DNA from: Spirochaetaceae bacterium
GTDB taxonomy: Bacteria; Spirochaetota; Spirochaetia; Treponematales; Breznakiellaceae
Assembly: GCA_031258625.1 (NCBI GenBank)
Contig: JAIRMO010000035.1
Location: 1 to 15,062 of the forward strand
Direction: 5' to 3'
Length of the DNA stretch: 15,062 nucleotides
Below are positions 1 to 5,687 of the stretch, in pieces; position 1 is the first letter of the stretch; the number at the start of each line of letters is the position of its first letter. Below the pieces are notes generated by a model. It was not told the origin of the DNA, ran no database searches, and saw nothing but the letters and a program-made list of their open reading frames with translations. The position numbers and the translations under genes are program-made.

Positions 1-1
1 A

Positions 2-91
2 AAACAGCTTGACAAAATCGTTGCCAAAATCAATAATCGTCCTCGCAAGGTTTTAGGCTGCCTGACTCCTTACGAAGTTTTTTCGCCATAA
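2..91 (+). CDS. IS30-family transposase, C-terminal end only (partial)
   Basis: The reading frame that enters from the left edge encodes 29 residues and stops at TAA (89-91). It contains INNRPRKVLG and TPYEVF, which is the classic C-terminal end of IS30-family DDE transposases (consensus N-x-R-P-R-K-x-L-x-x-x-T-P-x-E). Only the tail is visible, so intactness cannot be judged. The AT-rich stretch after the stop should hold the right terminal inverted repeat of the element, but with the left end outside the window I cannot define it. The identification rests on a short but very characteristic motif. Confidence 0.75.
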   Translation, partial: KQLDKIVAKINNRPRKVLGCLTPYEVFSP

Positions 92-247
92 AATTCGCAC
101 TTCAAAAAAAATTCCGCGATTTTAAACAAATTTCACTAAGAATACCGCAAATACCGCGATTCGATCCGGTGAACCAACGGTGGAGGGTAAAAAGTTATGG
201 GTCAAGTTTAGATCATACCCCGGAATTCTTTAGGGTAACCACCCCCC

Positions 248-484
248 CGTGTTGCGTCAAAATAAAATCTTACCCTGCGTAAGTCTAATTTCTTTATAGA
301 CTTAGAGTTACAATATGCCCATTTAGGGTTTCAGACGACTTTTAAACCTCTTTGTAACTCTTTGTCTGTCTGGAATTAGCTCGTTGCATAATTCCTTGAA
401 ATATAATGACTTAGGTCAATTTGGGTAAGATTTTTATTTTGAGGCATGGTTCCGTTTGGGTAAGATTTTTTATGGCGCAACGCG
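248..484. repeat. TTACCC/GGGTAA inverted-repeat segment, possible MITE or IS remnant
   Basis: The segment between the IS30 tail and the feo promoter is non-coding and bounded by imperfect inverted repeats. The left arm is 251-275 (GTTGCGTC...TTACCC) and the right arm is 458-481 (GGGTAAGATTTT...GCGCAAC), with outer bases also pairing to about 248 and 484. A third copy of the right-arm sequence (TTTGGGTAAGATTTTT) lies at 420-435, exactly 35 bp before the one at 455-470. Inside, a small hairpin has arms TAAGTCTA (280-287) and TAGACTTA (297-304). No obvious target duplication flanks it. A small non-autonomous element or decayed IS ends are both possible. Confidence 0.5.
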
Positions 485-489
485 TTTCC

Positions 490-541
490 TTGACATTTTA
501 GTTAGGTTTTGCTAACCTATAGTTAATATGGGCTAACTGAA
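490..541 (+). promoter_or_regulatory. feo promoter with two DtxR/IdeR-type iron boxes
   Basis: A TTGACA -35 (490-495) is followed after 17 bp by a weak -10, TAACCT (513-518). Overlapping the -10 is TTAGGTTTTGCTAACCTAT (502-520), which matches 16 of 19 positions of the DtxR/IdeR consensus TTAGGTTAGGCTAACCTAA. A second, weaker match (523-541, 13 of 19, sharing GGCTAAC) begins exactly 21 bp later, on the same face of the helix. This predicts iron-dependent repression by a DtxR-family protein (treponemes have TroR in this family) binding as two dimers. The site directly precedes feoA, whose ribosome binding site is AAAGGAGA (547-554). Confidence 0.7.
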
Positions 542-562
542 AACCCAAAGGAGACTGACCTG

Positions 563-772
563 ATGCCTTTAGCTTTAGCCAGACCGGGTGAAAAAATTTC
601 AATAAAACGGATTGGGGGCCGGGAGGATATAAAAAAACGGCTTGAAACACTGGGTTTTGTAGTGGGCAGTCCCGTTACGGTGGTGTCCGAGATAAACGGG
701 AACATCATTGTCAATATAAAGGACTCCCGGATTGCCATAAGCCGGGAGATGGCGGACAAAATAATGGTATAA
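563..772 (+). CDS. feoA: FeoA-domain ferrous iron transport protein (first copy)
   Basis: This small cytoplasmic SH3-like protein of 69 residues is the usual length for a stand-alone FeoA. Recognisable FeoA features are the N-terminal PLALARPGEKISIKRIGG, the RLETLGFVVGSPVTVV segment (matching the family pattern R-L-x-x-L-G-x-x-x-G-x-x-V) and the closing strand IAISREMADKIMV. FeoA proteins are thought to act with FeoB in Fe(II) uptake, probably at the FeoB G-domain or its cytosolic side. The ATG at 563 has a good Shine-Dalgarno AAAGGAGA eight bases upstream. It is the first gene of the feo operon, directly behind the iron-box promoter. It differs clearly from the second FeoA, so the pair is not a recent duplication. 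Confidence 0.93.
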   Translation: MPLALARPGEKISIKRIGGREDIKKRLETLGFVVGSPVTVVSEINGNIIVNIKDSRIAISREMADKIMV

Positions 773-839
773 CCCCGATATCGGAGATTGTTGAGGCGGT
801 TTCAAAATTGGCCATGCCAGACCATTGGATGGAAGAAGT

Positions 840-1061
840 ATGAGAACCTTAAAGGATGTCAAGCCCGGGGAGACCGTCAGTGTGGTTAAACTCCACGGGC
901 AAGGGGCGTTAAAACGCCGGATCATGGATATGGGTATAACCAGGGATGCGGAAATCCTGGTACGGAAAGTGGCTCCCCTGGGAGACCCTGTGGAGGTATA
1001 TGTCCGGGGTTATGAACTCAGCCTCCGTAAAGCGGATATTGATATTATTGAAATCCGCTAG
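840..1061 (+). CDS. feoA: FeoA-domain ferrous iron transport protein (second copy)
   Basis: The second FeoA-domain protein has 73 residues from the ATG at 840. It begins MRTLKDVKPGETVSVVKLHG and carries RRIMDMGITRDAEILVRKVAPLGDPVEVYVRGYELSLRKADI, close to the FeoA consensus (L-x-x-M-G-[IL]-x-x-G, then D-P-[IV]-x-V-x-x-x-G-x-x-[IL]-[AS]-[IL]-R). An in-frame TTG at 825 would add five residues, but nothing resembling a ribosome binding site precedes it, whereas GGAAGAAG (831-838) sits before ATG 840, although close. The gene ends 14 bp before feoB. Two FeoA proteins with one FeoB is a common arrangement in Firmicutes and spirochaetes. Confidence 0.92.
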   Translation: MRTLKDVKPGETVSVVKLHGQGALKRRIMDMGITRDAEILVRKVAPLGDPVEVYVRGYELSLRKADIDIIEIR

Positions 1062-1075
1062 TACGAGGAGGAATC

Positions 1076-3319
1076 ATGGCCATAAAAATCGCCTTAGCGG
1101 GCAACCCGAACAGCGGTAAAACCACCCTTTTTAACGTCCTTACCGGGTCAAATCAGTTTGTGGGAAACTGGCCGGGGGTTACGGTAGAAAAAAAAGAAGG
1201 CCGCCTCAAGGGATATAAGGACGTAACGATCATTGACCTGCCGGGGATCTACTCCCTTTCCCCCTATTCCCTGGAGGAGATTATCTCCCGGAACTACCTT
1301 TTGGAGGAAAAGCCCGACGTGATCCTCAACATCATCGACGGGACCAACCTGGAACGGAACCTCTTTTTAACCACCCAGCTTTTGGACATGGGGATCCCCG
1401 TGGTAGCGGCGGTGAATATGATCGACGTGGTGGAAAAGGCCGGGGATGTTATCAACCTTGAGGAAATGACCAAAGCCCTGGGCTGCAAAGTCCTGGCGGT
1501 GTCCGCCCTCAAGGGGAGGGGGGTACGGGAAGCGGCGGAAACCGCGGTAAGGGCTTCCGTCCAGGCCGCGGGGAATATCCCCTGTGTTTTTTCGGCCCCC
1601 GTGGAAAGGGCCCTGGATAAAATTACGGCCCTTTTGGGGGATAGGGTCCCCCAAACCCAGGGGCGTTTTTGCGCCCTCAAGGTCTTTGAGCGGGACGCGA
1701 AATTCGCGGAAAAAATCAGCCTCCCCGGGGCGGAGGCCCTGATCCAAGAAGCGGAAAATGCCCGGGGGGATGACGCGGAGACCATCATCACCGAGGAACG
1801 GTACCACTATATCACCGGCATACTCCCCAAGCTGCTCAAAAAGAAGCCCCGGGGAACCCTCAGTCCTTCGGACAAGATCGACCGGGTGGTTACCAACCGT
1901 TTTGCCGCCCTGCCCATCTTTGCCGTGGTGATCTTCTTGGTCTATTTTATATCGGTAACCACCGTGGGAACCTGGGTAACGGACTGGACCAATGACGGCC
2001 TTTTCGGCGAAGGCTGGCATTTAACCGGGGGCGGCGCCTTTGTGGAGGCGATGGAAGCCTTTGAAGCCGGCGGGCTTGCGGAAGAACCCGCCCCGGAAGA
2101 CTTTGGCCTTTGGGCGCCGGGGATCCCCGTGGTGGTAGGGGGCTGGCTGGAAGCCGCCGGGACCGCGGACTGGCTCAACGGCCTTATCCTGGACGGGATC
2201 ATCGCCGGGGTGGGGGCGGTGCTGGGTTTTGTTCCCCAGATGCTGGTCCTCTTTATCTTCCTGGCCGCCCTGGAAGCCTGCGGGTACATGGCCCGGATCG
2301 CCTTTATCCTGGACCGGATCTTCCGGCGCTTCGGCCTTTCGGGCCGGAGCTTCATCCCCATGCTGATCAGTACCGGCTGCGGCATTCCCGGGGTGATGGC
2401 CTCCCGGACTATCGAGAACGAACATGACCGGCGCATGACCGTAATGACCGCCACCTTTATGCCCTGCGGGGCCAAGCTGCCCATCATCGCCCTCATCTCC
2501 GGGGCGGTTCTGGGAGGGACCTGGTGGGTCGCCCCCAGCGCTTACTTCTTAGGGGTCTTTTCGGTGATCCTGTCGGGGATCATCCTGAAAAAAACAAAAA
2601 TCTTCGCCGGGGATCCCTCCCCCTTTGTGATGGAGCTTCCCGCCTATCACCTCCCCACGGTTACCAATATCCTGCGGAGTATGGGGGAGCGGGTCTGGTC
2701 CTTTATCAGAAAGGCCGGCACGGTGATCCTCGTCTCCGCGGTGATTATCTGGTTCCTTTCGAGCTTCGGTTTTACCGGTGATGGCTTCGGCATGGTGGAG
2801 GACCTCAACCAGGGGCTCCTCGCGGCCCTGGGCGGGGCCGTCGCCTGGATCTTCACCCCCTTGGGCTTCGGTACCTGGGACGCCACGGTAGCCACCATCA
2901 CGGGCCTCGTGGCCAAAGAAAACGTGGTGGGTACCATGGGGGTCCTCTACGGTTACGCGGAAACGGCTGAAGACGGCGCCGAGTTCTGGGACGCCTTTGC
3001 CGCCAACTTTACGGTGATCTCCGCCTATGCTTTTTTGGCCTTCAACCTCCTGTGCGCCCCCTGTTTCGCCGCAATCGGCGCCATCAAACGGGAAATGAAC
3101 AACGCCAAATGGACTTGGTTTGCCCTGGCCTACCAGACCGCCTACGCCTATGTTGCCGCCCTCGTGATCTACCAGTTGGGAACCTTCTTTTCCGGGGGCG
3201 GCTTTGGGGCCGGCACGGTATTCGGTTTTGCGGCGGTGGCGCTGCTGGCCTACCTCCTGGTGCGGAAGCCGGCCGGCAAAACCAAGCCCGCCGAAACAAG
3301 CCGCCGGGCCGCGGTGTAG
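1076..3319 (+). CDS. feoB: Ferrous iron transport protein B, GTPase-permease
   Basis: FeoB is the inner-membrane Fe(II) transporter. At 747 residues it is full length. The N-terminal G domain shows G1 GNPNSGKTT (residues 9-17), G2 GVTVEK (34-39), G3 DLPG (54-57), G4 NMID (114-117) and G5 SALKGRG (from 143). A helical GDI-like spacer (about 180-270) leads to the membrane domain. That domain carries the Gly-Cys-Gly-Ile-Pro gate motif (434-438) followed by MPCGAKLPI, and a second cysteine pair CAPC (660-663) in the distal gate. GAGGAGG (1065-1071) precedes the ATG. An acidic, proline-containing insertion (EEPAPEDFG) lies between early membrane segments. The C-terminus is a short basic tail. It is co-transcribed with the two feoA genes and the small gene downstream. 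Confidence 0.97.
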   Translation: MAIKIALAGNPNSGKTTLFNVLTGSNQFVGNWPGVTVEKKEGRLKGYKDVTIIDLPGIYSLSPYSLEEIISRNYLLEEKPDVILNIIDGTNLERNLFLTTQLLDMGIPVVAAVNMIDVVEKAGDVINLEEMTKALGCKVLAVSALKGRGVREAAETAVRASVQAAGNIPCVFSAPVERALDKITALLGDRVPQTQGRFCALKVFERDAKFAEKISLPGAEALIQEAENARGDDAETIITEERYHYITGILPKLLKKKPRGTLSPSDKIDRVVTNRFAALPIFAVVIFLVYFISVTTVGTWVTDWTNDGLFGEGWHLTGGGAFVEAMEAFEAGGLAEEPAPEDFGLWAPGIPVVVGGWLEAAGTADWLNGLILDGIIAGVGAVLGFVPQMLVLFIFLAALEACGYMARIAFILDRIFRRFGLSGRSFIPMLISTGCGIPGVMASRTIENEHDRRMTVMTATFMPCGAKLPIIALISGAVLGGTWWVAPSAYFLGVFSVILSGIILKKTKIFAGDPSPFVMELPAYHLPTVTNILRSMGERVWSFIRKAGTVILVSAVIIWFLSSFGFTGDGFGMVEDLNQGLLAALGGAVAWIFTPLGFGTWDATVATITGLVAKENVVGTMGVLYGYAETAEDGAEFWDAFAANFTVISAYAFLAFNLLCAPCFAAIGAIKREMNNAKWTWFALAYQTAYAYVAALVIYQLGTFFSGGGFGAGTVFGFAAVALLAYLLVRKPAGKTKPAETSRRAAV

Positions 3320-3337
3320 GACAAACAAGGAAGGCTT

Positions 3338-3517
3338 ATGAAAACCTTTGTTTCGGAAAATCTTTCCACCATTATCATCGGCGCCGTGGTTTTGGGCCTC
3401 GTCGCCTTTGCCCTGGTCAGGACCATCCTGAACCTCCGCAAAGGCCGGTCCGCCTGTGGCTGCGGCTGCGGATGCGGCGGCTGCGCCAAGGCTGAGCCCA
3501 GGGCAAAAAGCCGGTAA
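3338..3517 (+). CDS. FeoB-associated Cys-rich membrane protein
   Basis: This is a 59-residue ORF starting at ATG 3338 after AAGGAAGG (3327-3334), 18 bp beyond feoB. Residues 9-27 form one hydrophobic helix (STIIIGAVVLGLVAFALV). It is followed by a basic stretch (LRKGRSA) and a cysteine-glycine cluster CGCGCGCGGC, then a basic end (KAEPRAKSR). This is the layout of the FeoB-associated Cys-rich membrane proteins (Pfam FeoB_associated), which in many anaerobes take the place of FeoC downstream of feoB. The five cysteines could bind Fe(II) or a cluster near the cytosolic mouth of FeoB; that role is inferred. It is likely translated with feoB as the last gene of the operon. Confidence 0.88.
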   Translation: MKTFVSENLSTIIIGAVVLGLVAFALVRTILNLRKGRSACGCGCGCGGCAKAEPRAKSR

Positions 3518-3536
3518 CCCCGGCGCATCCTACTGG

Positions 3537-3694
3537 CAACAAGTTAAGGATATGCGTCTTTGAAAAAGAGTGGGGGTAGCGGAAAACCCGCAAAGCGGGG
3601 TTGGAGCGAGGGGGAGCAGCGTCGAAAAAGGCTTTTCATGGGGTCAGACCCCTGTTTTTTTGGCGCAGCGGCGCTCCCCCTTCTTAACTTGTTG
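3537..3694. repeat. Nested inverted-repeat (BIME-like) region after the feo operon
   Basis: Perfect 12-bp arms CAACAAGTTAAG (3537-3548) and CTTAACTTGTTG (3683-3694) enclose further pairing sequences. These are AACCCGC/GCGGGGTT around 3587-3602, GGGGGAGC near 3610 against GCTCCCCC near 3673, and the GGGGTCAGACCCC palindrome at 3640-3652. No coding capacity was found. The nested symmetry suggests a folded RNA or a REP/MITE-type element inserted behind the operon. Confidence 0.55.
3640..3661 (+). terminator. Likely Rho-independent terminator of the feo operon, built from a REP palindrome
   Basis: The GGGGTCAGACCCC palindrome can fold as a 5-bp GGGGT/ACCCC stem with loop CAG. It is followed after two bases by seven consecutive T (3655-3661). 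It lies about 120 bp downstream of the last feo gene with no other gene between, so it is well placed to end the operon. The stem is short but GC-rich. Confidence 0.5.
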
Positions 3695-3700
3695 ACAGTG

Positions 3701-3727
3701 CGGCGCACCCTCCCCGGCCCGGTTACC
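3701..3727. repeat. 27-bp direct repeat, left copy
   Basis: This 27-bp sequence (CGGCGCACCC...GGTTACC) recurs at 4868-4894 with a single difference. The two copies flank the stretch holding RAYT copy A and the REP array. Confidence 0.7.
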
Positions 3728-3822
3728 GGATAACCGCCGAGAATTTTAACCTCCTCCTTTTGGGCGCATCCGGCCGCATCGAACCTCCGGTTCGCCGCAG
3801 CCGGACCGGGCTTTCCGCTTAA

Positions 3823-3858
3823 ATAAATTTTTGGCGGACAGGTCTGCCAAAAATTTAT
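3823..3858. repeat. 36-bp near-perfect palindrome
   Basis: The arms start ATAAATTTTTGGC (3823-3835) and end GCCAAAAATTTAT (3846-3858). Inner bases GGAC/GTCT extend the pairing with one mismatch to a two-base centre. It lies in the otherwise gene-free stretch 3695-4021 upstream of RAYT copy A. It could be a transcribed hairpin, a bidirectional terminator, or a structured end of a mobile element. Confidence 0.6.
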
Positions 3859-4021
3859 ACCGCTTCAATCCCTTGCGCGTTCCCTACGGCGGCCTTTTTC
3901 TCCTCTATGCCGACGGTAACCATGCTGAATACGATTCACGGTTTTAGTGGAATTTATTTAAAAACTGAAGTTTTCCAGAGACTTAGTAAAGCAAAGCGCC
4001 CGCCAAGCGCATATACTCTTT

Positions 4022-4471
4022 ATGAGACCATTACGGAGACTGAAACAAGGGGTGTGGTACGAAATTCGCACCCGCATCAACAACCGGGAACCGCTGTTCC
4101 GTAGGCTTAAAGCCCTGGTACTGTTTGCCCGGGTTTTCCAAGAGACGAAACGCCGGTTTACTTTCAAAATCCGCGGGCTGCGTCTTGAGGATGACTGGCT
4201 GACGTTTTACATTAAGCCGGCGGATGGACTGGAACTGCCCGCAATCATGAAGCGGCTGAAACAGACCTTTGCACAGCGGTACAACCGGGCGGAAGGACGA
4301 ATAGGGCATATCTGGGGGGACCGGTACGGGTCGTGGATAGTGGAAGGGGAGCCTGTAGGGGAAGAAAGTGGGATTTCAGACATCGGGGTCAGACCCTATT
4401 ATGAGGAACGGGCGGTCCACCCCCCTTGTCCGCCCTTATTCCCGCTACCCATCGCCCCTGTACCCGGATAA
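4022..4471 (+). CDS. REP-associated (Y1/IS200-like) transposase-like protein, copy A
   Basis: This 149-residue protein shares about 80 percent identity with the product at 9695-10159. The order of segments follows the RAYT/Y1 family: an N-terminal MRPLRRLKQGVWYEIRTRINN (family: G-x-x-Y-H-x-x-x-R-x-N), a central strand, then RLKQTFAQRYNRAEGRIGHI followed by WGDRYGS, matching the family pattern N-R-R-x-G-R-x-G-H-x-W-x-x-R-Y. The expected HUH metal site (P-N-H-x-H-L-L) is replaced by LEDDWLTFYI near residues 55-64, so ordinary DNA nicking is unlikely. No Shine-Dalgarno precedes the ATG, but TATACT (4012-4017) lies immediately upstream. A GGGGTCAGACCC palindrome (4385-4396) is inside the C-terminal coding part, where the protein turns Pro-rich. 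Confidence 0.72.
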   Translation: MRPLRRLKQGVWYEIRTRINNREPLFRRLKALVLFARVFQETKRRFTFKIRGLRLEDDWLTFYIKPADGLELPAIMKRLKQTFAQRYNRAEGRIGHIWGDRYGSWIVEGEPVGEESGISDIGVRPYYEERAVHPPCPPLFPLPIAPVPG

Positions 4472-4590
4472 GGGGCGATAATCCGCCTGCGTCCCAGATT
4501 ATTCTCCATTTCTACCCTAAGACGAAATCCCCTTCGGGGAAACATCTACCCTAAGGCCGGAGATCTAAGGAGAGGAGGCTTCAAACACCA

Positions 4591-4839
4591 GGGTCAGACC
4601 CCGGTAGGCACTCACCGCCCCACTCGCCTAGGGTCTGACTCCGTGGACACCTACCGCCCCGCCCCCGTCAGGGTCAGACCCCAGCAGGCACTACTCGCCC
4701 AGGGTCTGACCCCGTGGACACTCACCGCCCCCGCCAGGGTCAGACCCCGTCAGGCGCCCACTGCCCCGCCCCCGCCCAGGGTCAGACCCCCAGCAGGCGC
4801 CCATCGCCCCGTCCCCGCCCAACGTCAGGGTCAGACCCC
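4591..4839. repeat. Array of seven GGGTCAGACCCC (REP-like) palindromes
   Basis: Palindrome copies start at 4591, 4631 (inverted, one change), 4671, 4702 (inverted), 4737, 4779 and 4828. Spacers of about 20-37 bp are C-rich on the plus strand and share pieces such as GTGGACA, CAGGCA and CTCACCGCCCC. Orientation alternates + - + - and then stays +. The array begins about 120 bp after RAYT copy A, which itself carries one palindrome. Such grouping of palindromes with a RAYT gene is typical of REP/BIME systems. The gene-free stretch 4472-4889 contains nothing else that I can recognise. Confidence 0.8.
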
Positions 4840-4867
4840 AACGGACAGCCGCCACAACACCACGTCC

Positions 4868-4894
4868 CGGCGCGCCCTCCCCGGCCCGGTTACC
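4868..4894. repeat. 27-bp direct repeat, right copy
   Basis: This is a 26/27 match to 3701-3727. It overlaps the stop codon (4890-4892) of the minus-strand membrane-protein gene, so the two repeats bracket the RAYT plus REP-array insert. Confidence 0.7.
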
Positions 4895-5687
4895 AATAGG
4901 GGGGCCGAAAAGAAAAGGGGCCGGGACCGAGGATCACCTCGACGACGCCACCGGCGGGCAGGGGGTCCAGGTCTAGAGTATGGTAAAAACGCCGGAAGGA
5001 AAACCCGGTCCCTTTCTCCTCGGCCGGGGGCGGGAACCAGGCGTAGTAGGCCCCAAGCAGGGAAGATTCCCCCAGGGGTCCCGAAAGAACCGGCTCACCG
5101 TTCCGGCGGATCCCCCGGATCAGCCCCCGGCCCTCTCCCCCGATAAGGGGGAACCGCTCGTCAAAAAACACATAAATCCCCTCCAATTCCAGGGTTCCCC
5201 CGGGGAATTTCAGGTGAACCACCCCGGAGGAGCCGGCCCGTTCCGGGGTGGGCCCTAATTCCAGGCTGAGGGAATAGGTCCCGTCCCCCCGGCTGCCAAG
5301 CAGCCCCAGGGTTTTTCCTTCGGGGCCGATCCGGGGGAAACGGAGAAAGGAGTAACCCAGCCAGACCACACAAAGCCCCACGGGGAGGAACAGGAAGGCC
5401 CCGGCCCGGGGAAAGCGGCAGGCCCCGAGGGAAATCAGGGCGATGACCGCCGCCGGAAGGATCAGGGCCGGGAGCCGGGGGAGGCCCCCGGGGGCCTTGA
5501 GGATCATCGCGGTAACCACGACGATTACGGCGGAAAAAATCAAAAAAACCAGGGATACGATCCGGTCCCGGCACCTCAAGGTCAGATCCCGCCGGAACAG
5601 CGAGAGAATACAGCCCAGGGCGGCCCCGGTCAAAAGGGCGCTCAGGTAGAGGAGGTCCCGGAAAAGGGCCGCGGTATCAGAGCCCAT
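4890..5687 (-). CDS. Hypothetical four-helix membrane protein with extracytoplasmic-like domain
   Basis: I do not recognise a family for this 265-residue protein. Four hydrophobic helices are clear: about 11-31, 43-63, 72-90 and 96-115. A soluble C-terminal domain follows (120-265), rich in Gly, Pro and alternating strands such as GVVHLKFPGGTLELEGIYVFF and GVVEVILGPGPFSF. The ATG (5685-5687) lies inside the last codons of the M32 carboxypeptidase gene, an 11-bp overlap, with no clear ribosome binding site. Translation is therefore probably coupled to that gene. The stop codon sits within the 27-bp repeat at 4868-4894, so the very end of the gene may have been reshaped by the adjacent insertion. 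Whether it is functionally tied to the peptidase is unknown. Confidence 0.75.
   Translation of the reverse strand: MGSDTAALFRDLLYLSALLTGAALGCILSLFRRDLTLRCRDRIVSLVFLIFSAVIVVVTAMILKAPGGLPRLPALILPAAVIALISLGACRFPRAGAFLFLPVGLCVVWLGYSFLRFPRIGPEGKTLGLLGSRGDGTYSLSLELGPTPERAGSSGVVHLKFPGGTLELEGIYVFFDERFPLIGGEGRGLIRGIRRNGEPVLSGPLGESSLLGAYYAWFPPPAEEKGTGFSFRRFYHTLDLDPLPAGGVVEVILGPGPFSFRPPYW

Noticed and set aside
825..839. TTG start for the second FeoA
   Set aside because: It has no ribosome binding site; ATG 840 gives the usual FeoA beginning (M-x-T-L-x-D-V-K-P-G).
2549..3328. 259-residue ORF antisense to feoB
   Set aside because: It lies wholly within the conserved FeoB membrane domain; its composition (Gly, Pro, His, Arg) is typical of antisense frames.
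4591..4839. CRISPR array
   Set aside because: The repeat is a 12-13-bp palindrome in mixed orientation with short, mutually similar spacers, and no cas gene is nearby. REP-type elements fit better.
4643..5146. 167-residue Pro/Arg-rich ORF through the palindrome array
   Set aside because: It crosses the REP array and runs into the minus-strand membrane-protein gene. There is no ribosome binding site, and the repetitive peptide comes from reading the C-rich repeats.
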